NCBI GenBank assembly: GCA_949592205.1
Contig: CATIUR010000003.1
Span: 17,222,001-17,286,000 of the forward strand
DNA: 64,000 bases
Origin: Helichrysum umbraculigerum
Taxonomy: Eukaryota > Streptophyta > Magnoliopsida > Asterales > Asteraceae
Direction: 5' to 3'
Shown: positions 35,701-46,803 of the stretch, one piece after another
Numbering within the stretch: position 1 is the stretch's first letter
Layout of the letters: each line of letters opens with the position of its first letter
Translations under genes and position numbers: made by a program
The notes under the pieces: generated by a model
Database searches by the model: none
The model's input: the letters and a program-made list of their open reading frames with translations, nothing else
What the model was told of the DNA's origin: nothing

Positions 35701-36819
35701 TATGGGAAGATGCAGCCTTTAGACATACCTGTTTGGAAGTGGGAACACATAACGATGGATTTTATCACCAAATTGCCAAAGACTCAGCGTCAGCATGATG
35801 CAATTTGGGTGATAGTGGATAGATTGACGAAAAGTGCATTATTTCTACCGATTAAAGAAACGATGTCTATTGAAGCTTTGGCAGATTTATATGTTAAGGA
35901 AGTAGTTGCACGTCATGGTATGCCAGTATCTATTGTCTCGGATAGAGATAGTAGATTTACTTCACGGTTTTGGGCCAAGTTTCAAGATGATATTGGTACA
36001 CGTATAAATCTTAGCACAGCTTATCACCCACAGACAGATGGTCAAAGTGAAAGAACGATACAGACTTTAGAAGACATGTTGCGGGCTTGTGTTATAGATT
36101 TTGGAGGTAATTGGGATGTGCATTTACCATTAGCAGAATTCTCCTATAATAACAGTTATCATGCAAGTATAGGTATGCCACCTTACGAGATGTTATATGG
36201 GAGAAAGTGTAGAACTCCAATATGTTGGGGTGAAGTCGGGCAAAGAGAAATGGGCAGTACAGATATAGTGCAACAAACAACAGAAAAGATTGATCAAATC
36301 AGAGAAAGATTAAAGATTGCTCAAGATAGACAGAAATCATATGCCGACAAAAGAAGACGTCCATTAGAGTTTAAAGTTGGAGATATGGTTATGTTAAAAG
36401 TATCTCCATGGAAAGGCATTATCAGATTCAGAAAACGAGGCAAGTTAAGTCCTCGGTTCATTGGTCCATTTAAGATTTTAGAAAGAGTTGGAAAAGTAGC
36501 TTATCGTCTTGAGCTACCAAGTGAATTGGCAAGTATCCATAGCACTTTCCATGTTTCGTATTTAAGGAAGTGCTTAGTGGATGAGGCATCTTATGTGCCA
36601 TTGGAAGAAATAGAAATCAATGATCAATTGAATTATGTTGAACAACCAATAGCTATTTTCGATGAGAAAGTCAAGAAGTTAAGAAATAAAGAAATACGGT
36701 TGTTTAGAATTCAATGGAGGCATAGAAAAGGTTCAGAGTTCACATGGGAACCGGAGGAAGAAATCATTGTTTATTATCCGGCTTTGTATCAAGAATGGAT
36801 TGTGAGGACACAATCCTGA
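32773..36819 (+). CDS. pol: Gag C-terminus and Pol polyprotein
   Basis: 1348 codons, in the same frame as the upstream gag piece. In order: rest of capsid; zinc knuckles CYQCGEEGHFSKDC (~160) and CYGCYEPGHVKSEC (~180); aspartic protease DSGAS (~254); reverse transcriptase with IDYRELNKVTIKNRYPLP and catalytic FIDDIL (~590); RNase H YCDASYSG (D ~737); integrase with an HHCC finger and a D-D-35-E triad at about D996, D1057 and E1093; then a C-terminal chromodomain-like stretch (VEQPIAIFDEKVKKLRNKEI, ~1280-1335). Chromodomain, single frame and long LTRs point to the Tekay/Del chromoviruses. All catalytic residues checked are present. The only defect seen is the stop upstream. ATG at 32773 is internal and is probably not a natural start. 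Confidence 0.95.
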   Translation: MSWDDFKKMFENTYSQEADLKRIRREFLAMEQTTESINELVGVFLDRAQFCPDYMENPKRLIDHFHEVLKKEISQFIQPSRCKSFEEIVNEARFQELELKKGEKAVAKRKVESSPIPSKKFKASDSSRREEKKTKKSVPPECKKCHKKHFGVCRFGLNVCYQCGEEGHFSKDCPHPLKVCYGCYEPGHVKSECPKLKSQSASSAYRKPSDKKSTEVPKARPRSFQITAEEAKGTPDVVSGTFLVNLIPAYVLFDSGASRSFVSEKFSKSFMIPLSDLDTPLDVEIADDRTVYVTKVYRGCRLEIINEPFSINLIPMQMGEFDVVIGMDWLAAHDAMIQCEQKIVRIKLPRGELLDIYGEKKEMPIPVCTFAKAKRHLSHGCQAFLAHVIDTKIQIPKIEEIPVVKEFIDVFPDELPGIPPDRQVEFKIELMPGATPIAKTPYRLAPTEMQELMKQLQELLDKGFIRPSSSPWGAPILFVKKKDGSMRMCIDYRELNKVTIKNRYPLPRIDDLFDQLQGASYFSKIDLRSGYHQLNVREEDVCKTAFRTRYGHYEFVVMPFGLTNAPAAFMDLMNRVCRPMLDKFVIVFIDDILIYSKSANDHDYHLRQVLQMLRKEKLYAKFSKCEFCLREVQFLGHVVNSEGIMVDPVKVEAVMKWSVPTTPTEVRSFLGLAGYYRRFIQDFSKIAMPLTKLTRKNIKFEWNDQAEQAFQILKQKLSQAPVLVLPEGTEDLVIYCDASYSGLGYVLMQRGKVIAYASRQLKENEKNYPTHDLELAAVVFALKIWRHYLYGVKSTIYTDHKSLKYFFDQRDLNMRQRRWLDLVKDYDCEILYHPGKANVVADALSRKAAHLALTVKSLRMSVIPSLFDQIKEAQQKAWREKDIRSERIKGQVDSIIEDSRGLKTRYGRIWIPNSWDLKTLLLDEAHKSKYSIHPGATKMYHDLRSEYWWPGMKRDIVKYVEQCLTCLQVKAEHQKPYGKMQPLDIPVWKWEHITMDFITKLPKTQRQHDAIWVIVDRLTKSALFLPIKETMSIEALADLYVKEVVARHGMPVSIVSDRDSRFTSRFWAKFQDDIGTRINLSTAYHPQTDGQSERTIQTLEDMLRACVIDFGGNWDVHLPLAEFSYNNSYHASIGMPPYEMLYGRKCRTPICWGEVGQREMGSTDIVQQTTEKIDQIRERLKIAQDRQKSYADKRRRPLEFKVGDMVMLKVSPWKGIIRFRKRGKLSPRFIGPFKILERVGKVAYRLELPSELASIHSTFHVSYLRKCLVDEASYVPLEEIEINDQLNYVEQPIAIFDEKVKKLRNKEIRLFRIQWRHRKGSEFTWEPEEEIIVYYPALYQEWIVRTQS

Positions 36820-36822
36820 ATA

Positions 36823-36835
36823 AGTAGGGGAGAGT
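36823..36835 (+). other. Polypurine tract
   Basis: AGTAGGGGAGAGT directly before the 3' LTR; it primes plus-strand synthesis. Same place and similar sequence as at 1630-1642. Confidence 0.9.
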
Positions 36836-39048
36836 TGTAACACCCCTAAAATACGTAAGTTTTTATAGTTTAATATACGTTTACGTTTCAGTTTTTATAT
36901 GTATTTAATATGTTAAATGTTTTAAGTAACGAAAAGTTTAGAACTTGGTTAGAAGGATTAACCAATTAAAAGAAAAGTCGTTAGAGGGGTTAGATATGTA
37001 AAGAAGGAAAGTGCAGGGGGTTAAAGTGTAAAAATGTTAATATATATATCCCTTGTAGTATTCTGAAAAGTTCCAGACATAAAAATTTTATGTACGTATA
37101 TGTGTGCGTGAGGTTTGGAGGGAAAACAAGAAACAAGAACAAGATCAAGAAATCAGAAATTGAAAAGGAAGGTGATTGATTTAGGGTTTAAGAACTGCAA
37201 TTAAGTTTCTACAAGGTATGTTTAACCTTTCTAATGGTGTAATTTATGTTAGGGTTTTAGTTTCATAAACCCTAGATGATAGAAAAATCAAGTATGGTAG
37301 TTATATTGTTAAATTAGTGTTCCATGGGTGTTAATAAGCTAGTTGCTATGCTTAATTTATGTTAGTTTGATTAAAAGATTCATGTTCATATGAAATTGGG
37401 TTTTCTAGTTTATGGCTATATGTGAATTTATGAATTAAGAAGAAGTGTTAGTGATTATGCTTAGAAAAGTGATGAATACCCAATTACATGTGATTAGAAA
37501 GTTAAAAATATGGAACACTAGTGATGAATGATAGGTGTTAGTGAGTAACACCTAGTTATGAGATTAAAGTTAAGAAAGTAAAAGTGTTATGTTAATTGAT
37601 CATGCTATGTATTTATATGTATAGGTGATCAAGCAAGAGAAGTTAATTCAAGTTGTTTAAAGTTTCAAGATAAAGGTAAGTAGATGGATATGTATGTGGA
37701 GTCAAGTAATGGGTGAGCCATTAGCTTGACGGTTTTCCAAGTAATGGATCATGACCATTAGCTTGGTATAAATGTTAACTAGTAGTAGTTAGCATGATGA
37801 TGTTTAAGGATCCTTAATGTGATGTTATGTTTATGTTTATGTAAAAGATTCCATTACTTACTAAGCATTAGCTTACGTGTTATGTTTAAACGTTTTCAGG
37901 TGAGCCAAGTGTCAATAGAGGGGACTTGGGCAAGGGACATGTTTAGAAGCTTATGGTGGAGCTTGTTGCACGGTTTGGTAACAAGCTAATCCCTCTTAAT
38001 CATGCTCGTGATATGTACACCCCCGTTGTAAAGTTAAAAACTTGTAGTTTGATGTTTGAAAACAATATGTAGTCTCACTTGTAGTATATGTGATGTTTTG
38101 AGAAAAGTCAACTCTGTGGTCAAAGTTTAAGTTAAAGTCAGAGTTGAGGTCATAGTAGTGAGACTTGTATGTTTAAAGTTTGAATTAGCAATGAATGTAT
38201 AAAAGTTTGACATAAACGTGAAATGTACCTTTTATGAGTATAATGGTTAAAGGTTGATGTTTATGAGTTAATTGGACTTAGATAAGTCAATTGTGTGAGA
38301 ATTGACCAAAAGAATGGGTTGAAATGGTTAAAGACCCAATCGGGTCGTTTTGGTGCCCAAATGGGCGACCAATAGTATAAAGAGTTAAAATGGGTTACTT
38401 TTGGTAAAAGTCAAATGTAATTATGCTCCTAAGTCCTAATTGTAGTATTGAAATTATGGTCAAAAGCTTGAGGTCAGATTTGAAGTGGTTTGTAATATGA
38501 AGTGTTAAAATTTTTGATGAAAAAGTGTCGAAAATGAGCTAACGGGTCAAAATGAGAATTATCGCGAAATTTGAAAAAGTGCAAAAAGGGAAGTCTTCAT
38601 TTTGATCATATAAAGTTGCCTGCAAAATTTCAGGTCACCAGGAGTTGTCGTTTAAAAGTTATGCACGTTTAAAGTTCGAGTTTTGGTCATAAAATGTGCA
38701 GGCTGCTGGAACTGGATGAATCCGGTCGTATTCATAGGAATACGGTCGTATTCATGGGAATACGGCGTATTCCCAACCGTATTCAAAAACGTATTCCTTA
38801 TTTTCAGTTCTGTCACCGAGTTGAGCTTGAATTTCTCGGGAATACGGCGTATTCGTTGGAATACGGTCGTATTCAATTGAATCCGGTCGTATTTCAGGGA
38901 ATACGGCGGATTCAGCAAGTTTTCAGAAAATACTTGTTTTAGCTCCTAAGTTAAATGTAATAAGGGATAGAATGAATAAGTAATAACATGAAAAGAAAGA
39001 ATCAATGTATAAAAAAAAAAAAAAATGGTACGTTTTCGGGGTGTTACA
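36836..39048 (+). repeat. 3' LTR of the Tekay-type element
   Basis: 2213 bp, nearly identical to the 5' LTR. The three differences noticed are a G/T, a C/T within the palindrome array, and one extra A in the terminal A-run. Confidence 0.97.
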
Positions 39049-39053
39049 GTCTA

Positions 39054-39994
39054 ACCTTTAATAGTTTTTTTTTTTTTTTTTTTTTAAGCATGTAATTTAA
39101 AACCTGTTAATTAAAATCAATTATATTATTGTGACATACTATATTATCACAAATTAATCATTTAATACATACATAAACCATTTTAGCCTTAAAAATTTTC
39201 ATGTGTAATGATTTGTCAACAACTTTGATTTAACCTTTTAATTCAGGGTTTTTCATTATATATATGTATATATGTATATTACAAAGTTGATAAAATGACT
39301 TCACATGATAGATGGGACCCGAATTCAATGATACTCTAGGGTTGTGTTTGGTTCGCTAAATAGTTTCTATAGAATTGAAATTCATACAAAAATTAAAATT
39401 CATTCAAAAATTAAAATTCAACTAAATGTAAATTCTTTTGAGTGAAAATTTTTATGATTTATCATTCAATTAATTTTTGAACCAAACATCATTATAAATT
39501 ATTTGAGCTTCAAATTTCATCGAATTCTACAGACTAAACGCAACCAAGAATTTATTTTAGTATTTTATTTTCTTCATTATAATTGAATCTTTGTATTCAA
39601 TATCATATCATATACTCACGTACCTTATTATGTTCGTTCACTTTTATCATATACAATAATTAGTTGTACGTAGAATAAAATAATTAAGAAACGAGATAAA
39701 ATAATTAGTTGAATTTATTTTAGTACTGTACATATTCATATGTGACTTGTCATTAGAAAGAAGATAAAAAAAAATGTCCCTTGTTCTTATTTAAGCACGT
39801 GTTTCTAATGGCGAAAAAGAAAATGAACCACAACATTAAATTGCGGCTTGCATGAAAAACGTGACTTTTACAAAACTTACAAAAATTAATCACAACGTTG
39901 TCACATGTACTAAGTATTTTAGCCATTTATATATACTTCATTTCATCACCTTTTATAACCACCACACCATCATATCAACCACCACTCCACAACC
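39054..39994 (+). promoter_or_regulatory. Upstream region of CYP94 copy 1
   Basis: AT-rich with a poly(T) run near 39065. 39345-39555 looks like a MITE (GGTTGTGTTTGGTTCGC at left, CTAAACGCAACCAAG at right, imperfect inverted copies). A G-box CACGTG is at 39796-39801 and a TATA box TTTATATATA at 39927-39936, about 60-70 bp before the ATG. Confidence 0.6.
39796..39801. promoter_or_regulatory. G-box CACGTG
   Basis: 194 bp before the CYP94 copy 1 ATG, within CACGTGTTTCT. The same 11 bases occur upstream of copy 2. G-boxes are the usual binding site of MYC2-type factors in jasmonate-responsive genes (general knowledge). Function here is inferred. Confidence 0.5.
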
Positions 39995-41536
39995 ATGTTT
40001 ATTCTATCTTTCCATGTTCTATCTCTAGTATTTGTACTTCTTTACCTGTTTTCTTTACTTAGAATCTTGATAGCATCAACTTCAACCACCACCACCAGGG
40101 CCACCATGGCCACCACGAGCTCGAATAACGATAATAAGTCATATCCATTCATTGGATGCCTAATTTCGTTTCACCGAAATAGCTACCGGTTAATCCATTG
40201 GTTCACGGACCTCCTCAAAGTATCGTCGTCACAGACGATTGTTTTAAATCGATTTGGTCGAAAAAACCAAATGATAGTCACCGCAAACCCTACTAACATC
40301 GAACACATTCTCAAAACTAACTTTGAAAACTACCCAAAAGGAAAACCCTTCACGGACCTCCTTGGGGACTTTCTTGGAATGGGAATATTTAATGTGGACG
40401 GCGATCTATGGAGCACACAACGCAAATTAGCTAGCCACGAGTTTAGTACAAAATCGCTACGCGAGTTTGAGGTTAGTGTTCTTGAAGAAGAAGTAACAAA
40501 AAGGCTTATCCCATTGCTAGAAAACGCTGTTCAAAATGATGTTGTGTTGGACATGCAAGATGTTTTTAGAAGGTTAGCTTTTGATACCATATGTAAAATC
40601 TCACTTGGGTGGGACCCAAGTTGTTTGGACTACAATAAGTCTGTTCCGCTGCTAGCATCAGCTTTTGACCTAGCAGCCGGAGCTAGTGCAGTGCGAGGCA
40701 TTGCACTGTCCAGTTGGGTGTGGAAAGCAAAGAGATTATTGAACATCGGAAGTGAACGAAGATTAAAAGAAGCAGTAGGGGTTGTACATCGTGCGGTAGA
40801 TGACATAATCCGCGAACGAAGAGAGCAAATGGCGGGAAATGAGAGCCGGAGAGATTTGTTATCGAGATTTATTTCTGCCGGTCATGATGATGAGCTTGTA
40901 AGGGACATGGTGATAAGTTTTTTGATGGCCGGAAGAGACACTACCTCGGCCGCGATGACGTGGCTCCTTTGGTTGTTGACGTGGCACCCTACAATTGAAA
41001 AAGATGTTATTAGAGATGTTACTTTTGTAACAAATGATGAAAATAAGTTGTCACTAAACTTTGACGACTTGAAAAAAATGGACTATTTGAAAGCATGTTT
41101 ATGTGAATCCATGAGGCTATATCCACCAGTGGTATGGGACTCGAAACACGCCGGAGATGATGACGTGTTGCCTGACGGGACGCCGGTGTACAAAGGGAAT
41201 AGAGTGATGTATTTTCCATATGGTATGGGAAGGATGGAAACATTGTGGGGAAAAGATTGTTTGGAGTTTAGACCGAGCCGGTGGTTTAGTGAACCGGGTG
41301 TGTTTAAAATGGAAAGTCCTTACAAATTTCCGGTTTTTCAAGGTGGTCCAAGGGTTTGTTTAGGGAAAGAAATGGCGTTTATGCAAATGAAGTATGTGAT
41401 GGCTTCGATTATAGCGCGGTTTGAGTTTGTACCGGTTAGTTCGGACCAACCGGTTTTTGTACCAATGTTAACGGCTCACATGGATGGTGGTTTAAAAGTT
41501 AGGGTTCGTAGAAGGAGTGACGTTTGTGAACTCTGA
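39995..41536 (+). CDS. CYP94: Cytochrome P450, CYP94 family (CYP94B-like), copy 1
   Basis: ER-bound monooxygenase, 513 aa in one exon as usual for CYP94. CYP94s oxidise the terminal carbon of fatty acids (CYP94A) or jasmonoyl-isoleucine (CYP94B, CYP94C). I see an N-terminal membrane anchor (residues ~4-28), a Thr/Ser-rich linker, the NYPKGKPF and GIFNVDGDLW blocks typical of the family, the I-helix oxygen-binding AGRDTT, ExxR as ESMR, and the haem loop FQGGPRVCLG with the ligand Cys at residue 455 (41357-41359). SAAMTWLLWLL after the I-helix favours CYP94B over CYP94C. ATG at 39995 follows a TATA box by ~60 bp. The gene lies 946 bp downstream of a young Gypsy element and faces a near-copy at 51772-53262. 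Substrate is not determinable from sequence. Confidence 0.93.
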   Translation: MFILSFHVLSLVFVLLYLFSLLRILIASTSTTTTRATMATTSSNNDNKSYPFIGCLISFHRNSYRLIHWFTDLLKVSSSQTIVLNRFGRKNQMIVTANPTNIEHILKTNFENYPKGKPFTDLLGDFLGMGIFNVDGDLWSTQRKLASHEFSTKSLREFEVSVLEEEVTKRLIPLLENAVQNDVVLDMQDVFRRLAFDTICKISLGWDPSCLDYNKSVPLLASAFDLAAGASAVRGIALSSWVWKAKRLLNIGSERRLKEAVGVVHRAVDDIIRERREQMAGNESRRDLLSRFISAGHDDELVRDMVISFLMAGRDTTSAAMTWLLWLLTWHPTIEKDVIRDVTFVTNDENKLSLNFDDLKKMDYLKACLCESMRLYPPVVWDSKHAGDDDVLPDGTPVYKGNRVMYFPYGMGRMETLWGKDCLEFRPSRWFSEPGVFKMESPYKFPVFQGGPRVCLGKEMAFMQMKYVMASIIARFEFVPVSSDQPVFVPMLTAHMDGGLKVRVRRRSDVCEL

Positions 41537-41885
41537 AAATATAAGCTTTGTAACTACTTTTTATTATCCAATATGATAATGATATTTGGGTATTAACGTA
41601 CTTAATAGAAAAAGGTTGATGATTATACCTATAAATTGGAGTAATATGTTTGCGGATTGAAAGTTGTAATAACAAGCTCAAAGGAATCATATCGGTAAAA
41701 AGATTTCAATCAACAGGTAAAATAAACAAAAAGATAAACAATGGGAAATGGGAATCAAACTCAAAACGGAAATAAGTGAAGTAAAAGTAACTTTTTGATA
41801 AAAGAAACGACAAAAAGAAATCAAACCATAAAAGAAGAGAAATGTTACATTTATACTCTCATAGAATTCCTACATATATAAATAG
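41537..41885 (+). other. 3' flank of CYP94 copy 1
   Basis: AT-rich, presumably the 3' UTR and terminator. Nothing else recognised before the MITE at 41886. Confidence 0.5.
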
Positions 41886-42433
41886 GGTTAAAATGAGAAG
41901 GTTAATTTTTGTGAGAAGGTGAGAAACACTTTAAAATCACTTTTTAACTATCCAAAACATGGTATTATACAAAATTTTCTTCGTAGCTTCTTTTTTAAAT
42001 AAGTTTTAAAAGTATTTTTCAAATAAAAAAAATTTCGACGTTTTATTATTATTTTTAATTATTTTTATTAAATTTTTTATTCATAATAATCACATTTCAT
42101 AACTTGATAATCACATAAATAATATGTGATTATCATGCCATAATTTGTGATTATCTCGAACACATGTTAATCACATTATATTAGAAAATAATCACATGTG
42201 ATTATCATGTTATATTTTGTGATTATCTTACATTAATCTAACAGTAACGACTGTAAAATAAGTCCGAAAAAAAGTTAATATTTTTTATTTATATTTATAT
42301 CATAGCTTCCAAAAGTTATTTTAATAGTAATCAATGAAAAAGTTTTATAAGAAAATGTGTTTCAAATAGTTAAAAAGTAACTTTGAAGTGTCTCTCACGT
42401 TCTCACGAAAATTAGCCTTCTCATTTTAATCTG
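41886..42433. mobile_element. MITE with ~65-bp TIRs, copy 1
   Basis: The left arm GGTTAAAATGAGAAGG and the reverse complement of the right end AGATTAAAATGAGAAGG open inverted arms that run to TTTTTAACTAT. The interior has repeated AATCACAT / GATAATCAC words. A diverged copy lies at 55118-55686, so copies flank both P450 genes. Confidence 0.75.
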
Positions 42434-42584
42434 GGACTATATATATATATATATATATATATAAAAAGTTTTTTCATAAAACGAGTTGTTCTAATAATAC
42501 GAAGAAAGATAATAATCGAGACGAAAAATAAATAAATCAATTTGATCGGTAGAATTCATGTGATACATCATCTTGTGAAGATAC

Positions 42585-42751
42585 AAATTAATTGTCCATT
42601 ACTAAATATAGAAAGGTAACATGATTCTTTTTATGATATTGTCCTTAATTTAAAAATTAAATTACAAAAGTGAGAGAAAGTTCAAATTATTGTGTTTATC
42701 TTAAACTTCGTGTAGTCTTGTCTGGGGACAATTAAATTGGAACGGAGGGAG
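42585..42751. mobile_element. Truncated Stowaway MITE
   Basis: The right end GGAACGGAGGGAG precedes TA (42752-42753). The body is the inverted counterpart of 29291-29555. The left terminus is missing. Confidence 0.8.
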
Positions 42752-42753
42752 TA

Positions 42754-45235
42754 TTACTTTTGTGTGGATGACGGTAATTTATACACTACTAATTTTATCA
42801 TAAACCACTATTCACTAAAACATGTAACATTTTTCAAAAGGTCATTATTTAACGGTATCAAGGTGATTTTTCTAATACGCTATTATGAAGTTGGTGTATC
42901 AAAATATGAGAATGAGACAAATGTACATACGCGTAAAGTAATGTATATAAGTGTATGAGTATTTGTTTTAATTTTTTTTTAAAAAATGAATTAAACTAAA
43001 CAAGATCTTAATATTGTAAAAAGCAACACCTAAGGAAAATAGTACTCCGTAGTACTCCGTATATGATATGCATAAAGGACAAATAGAATAGACAACTATA
43101 TTTATACTATACTATGCAATAATTAAAGTACATAAACAACTAACAAAGTACAGTATAACTTTATATTCGTAGGGTAGCATTATAATTATAATATTGTAGG
43201 AACGTGACTTCCAAATCGGACTGGTTTGGTGTTATTCCTCCTTTTTTGTCGTTGTTCTGTAGATATTGACGTGATGACACATGTTAAATTACATTATTAC
43301 TAAATTAATTTAAACAGATTTTTTTTATTTGGGTGATCGTGTTATACGTGTTTGATTTATGACCGAGTAATTTACAATTTCAGAGGTGAGTTTGTCAACA
43401 ATGGTCTATAGTTGGGGCTAGAACAGGAGTTTGTAACTGGAGCTGAGATTTGAACATTTATTCAAAAGTCACGTACTTCCAAAAGCTTTTAGTTTGAGAG
43501 CACAAGGTGTCGTGCTTTTGTTTTCACAGTGTTTTGAGGAGAATGTTGTTATGGATTTTGCGGTGTGGTAGACAGTGTTCTGTAGTTTTTGATTTTTTGT
43601 TTTTAAAGAAAAATAATTCAACAAAATTAATTTAAATAACAACAAAATTAAATAAAACAACAATTCATTTATTAAAACAAATAAAAAAATTTCAAGTTGT
43701 AAAATTAAAAATATATAAATACAATAATTTAAAAAGAACATAATTAGTAGTGTTAGCCCAATTTAATTTTAAAACCCACCAAAATTTAAAACCTAATATC
43801 TGTTGTTGCTGCTTCTACTTCCCTGCTTCTCCTTCTTCTTCTTCCTGTCAGAGCACATACACACAAACGCATATAAACACACACACAAAACAAAATATAA
43901 ACGCAATTAAAAAAAAAAAAAAAAAGGAAAAAGGCAGAAAAAAAAGGAAGAAAGCCGTTCGTATCTGGACGGTGTTCGAAAATGCTATCGGGAACGGCAC
44001 CGGAAACGCCACGACGGTGTGGGAGAACGCCATCCGATGACGTTCCCGACCAAAAACGTTGCTGAAGAACCCGCCACACCGTGTGTTGTAAGGGCTTCTT
44101 AACACCCCATTATTGTTATGTTACCAAACACGACTATTAATATCATCATCATAATCATAAATAAAAGAATTCCGCATTTTCATTTATCTAATTGTTGTGA
44201 AAATATCATCGTCATCGTCATATATTTATAAAAGAATTCCACGTACAATTTCTTGCACAAAATCAAGTTGATCAGGGCCTACAGTAAACCGTTTAATAAA
44301 AAGTTAAACCGTTTAATTACTCATAGCCACGTCATCAGTTTGGAGATATGTTCGTGTGCCCCCGTTTCTCGAACAATCCAACCTTTTCAAAATTACTAGT
44401 TTCTAGCTAGTTAGTCGTTGTTAGAGTTCCAAACAGATGTACGTAACTGGATTTTAGAAAAGTCTCAAGTCGTCGTTAATCAATACTTTAAAAACAACAA
44501 GTTGGTATTAATTAATCTAATGGGTCATGTTAATTAGGATAATATTGACGAATTACCAACAAAATATTCGACGTACTTCAAACGTTATTCGTAAACTGAC
44601 GATTTGAAACAGTCGTTGGTAGCCTGATATACGTTCTAGTAGACACGCCAATGTAAGTTGCAGTGTTAAAAAGATTTGTTGACACTTGACATTGTTAAAT
44701 TTAAGGGTGTTCAATTAATTTATAGGTTAATTAATCAGCATATATACATTTGACTCGAACTCGTATGTGTTAGGTGCAAATCCAATATGACATCGGAAAT
44801 TAAAAAGATAGTAATATCTGCGTATAAGCTTATGCGTAGGCTACTTGCTCTATTACCAATTGGTTTTAGAATGAAAACCCGACATATTATTGGGCTAAGT
44901 ATCATTTCTAACATTATGTACAAAAATTAATACTTGTAGTACATTAGGAGAGGCCTACAAAATATGTTTAAAAAATTAATACTTTACAATTAATAATAAA
45001 ACTGCAAATTTTACATTTCCAATCCTTTAAAAATTTTATATAAGTACATAAAGATTAAAGAATCGTGGAGAAATAATTAATTATCCTGATAAATGTGAAC
45101 CTTTGCATTGAAGCGTCAAGGATTCAACGAACAACAATAAACGATCAACGTTAACGCATTTAATAGAATTGTCCCCACTAAAACTTAACTGTGTAAGAAA
45201 ATAATTATGAACAGTTAAGGGACGTTTAACGACCT
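42754..45235. other. Intergenic, no gene recognised
   Basis: AT-rich. 43850-43930 is CA- and A-rich. 43960-44075 is a GC-rich patch (GGAACGGCACCGGAAACGCC) without a supported frame. 44770-44900 (ACATCGGAAATTAAAAAG, CCAATTGGTTTTAGAATG) resembles a small repeat widespread in plants, perhaps a TRIM or solo LTR (from memory, weak). Confidence 0.45.
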
Positions 45236-45241
45236 TCTTCC

Positions 45242-45661
45242 TTGTTTACAATTCGTGCTAAAGAATTTCATTTCGTATGGAATAAATGGGTACCTGGGAA
45301 AATAAATATTTTTGTTTGGCGAGCAGAAATGGATCGTGTCCCAACGAGATCAGCTCTGATCAAAAGAAAAATCCAGGTTTCATCTAATATTTGTTGTTTA
45401 TGTAATCAATTTGAAGAAACAATTGAGCAATTATTAATATCATGTGAATACGCTAACTTGTTGTGGTGTTTTATAAGCTCATGGAGCAAAATTAATCCCA
45501 TTTTCGCTTTTTCCATTCGGGATATCATTTGTTTTTGGAGTAAGGAGCATGGTGTAAAAAATCAAGTCATTCAAGCTATCATTCTTTGTGCTTGTTGGTG
45601 CATTTGGCAAGTAAGGAATGAGGTTTTTTCAAAGGAATTTCTCCATCATGGCAAAGGCTAA
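45242..45661 (+). pseudogene. LINE reverse transcriptase zinc-binding domain fragment
   Basis: About 139 codons. They include FVWNKWVPGKINIFVWRAEM and DRVPTRSALIKRKI, then CCLCNQFEETIEQLLISCEY, the zf-RVT domain found at the end of plant L1 ORF2. The reverse transcriptase itself is absent. The frame ends at 45659-45661 and readable remnants continue briefly. A dead fragment. Confidence 0.88.
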
Positions 45662-46020
45662 AAGAGGAGGTTCAAAGACTCAGTTTTTTATGGATTAAGA
45701 ATAGAGCATGCTGGAAGCATTTGTCTTGGAAGCATTGGAGTGAATTTAATCTTTCAGATGAAAAACTCGATGGTAATGTAAAGAAGCTGAACTAGATCAT
45801 ATCTGCACGGACAGAAGGTGTATAAAATAAAATATGGAGCCTATGATATGAAGTCCAGAACGAGTATATATGGAATATTGAAACGCCCCAATTTTTTTTT
45901 TTTTACCTAACACTGAAAACACACTCTATTAGGTCCCACATCTAAAATATGACATTATAGACTCGTTATATCGTTCCCTTAATCAAATAAAGACTCAAAT
46001 AAGAAAAATGTGAATTTACA

Positions 46021-46135
46021 AGAGATTCCCCAGGAATGACTCTCGTTCCCCATGAATAAGGGCTGCTGTTAGCACTTAAGTTCAGATTCCTCAGGAATGA
46101 CTCCGATTCCCCAGGAATCAGGGCTGCACACAAAC
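46021..46135 (-). repeat. GATTCC/GGAATC palindrome block in the solo LTR
   Basis: GATTCCCCAGGAATC and variants (GATTCCTCAGGAATGA, GATTCCCCAGGAATG) occur several times, 142-257 bp from the LTR end. Equivalent in position to the arrays at 4065-4130 and 31577-31772, with a different core word. Confidence 0.85.
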
Positions 46136-46803
46136 TAATACCAAAATACGAATTTTCGACGCACATATCTTTTTACTCATAAACACTTAGACTCTGAAAA
46201 TTTGCAGGCACCTCCATAATGCCACAATGAAACTTTATATTTTTGCACTTTTTCAAAATTCACGTTTTACGAGAAAACGGACATATAACCATTTTTTGAC
46301 CATTTTAACCACTTTTGACCCGTTTTGGTGTCCATTTGGACACTTTTATCAAATCTACCATATACAACCACAACTCTACCCAATACCACATACGTTTGAC
46401 TATTATAACTCTGTCGACTATATGTCAACTTCACATTTGACCAACCAATCACATTCGACACTAAATCACTTTTCACCACTTTGACCCAAACCAAACCAAT
46501 CATATGACTTCATACTTTTGACAACCATATACACTAGACGTCATAACTCGGTTTGACTTTCAAAGTCAACTACTACACATTGACCAACATATTTAATTCA
46601 AAAACTCTTTGTTTGGGCGATTTACACAATTGAGCATCAAAACAACAATTTAAAAGAAAAACGCATATTCTAACCACAAGCATGCTCCATATCCATGTCA
46701 CTAGCTTCTCATAACCCTTCTATCCACATGTCGCTAGCGTAACATCAACCTACAACATAAACACTGAAACGGGTAAGCACAACTGCTTAGTGAGTACACA
46801 GGC

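Larger units (their letters stand above)
29695..39048 (+). mobile_element. Complete young Ty3/Gypsy chromovirus (Tekay/Del type)
   Basis: 9354 bp between perfect 5-bp duplications GTCTA (29690-29694 and 39049-39053). LTRs 29695-31906 and 36836-39048 begin TGTAACACCCC and end GGGGTGTTACA. Primer site 31910-31921, purine tract 36823-36835, one long gag-pol frame. By eye the LTRs differ at two bases (near 31153/38294 and 31753/38894) plus one base in an A-run. That means a very recent insertion. It lies in the same direction as CYP94 at 39995 and ends 946 bp before its ATG. Confidence 0.97.

Noticed and set aside
43750..44079. Open frames on both strands
   Set aside because: Driven by CA and A/T runs plus a short GC-rich patch; no domain or start support.
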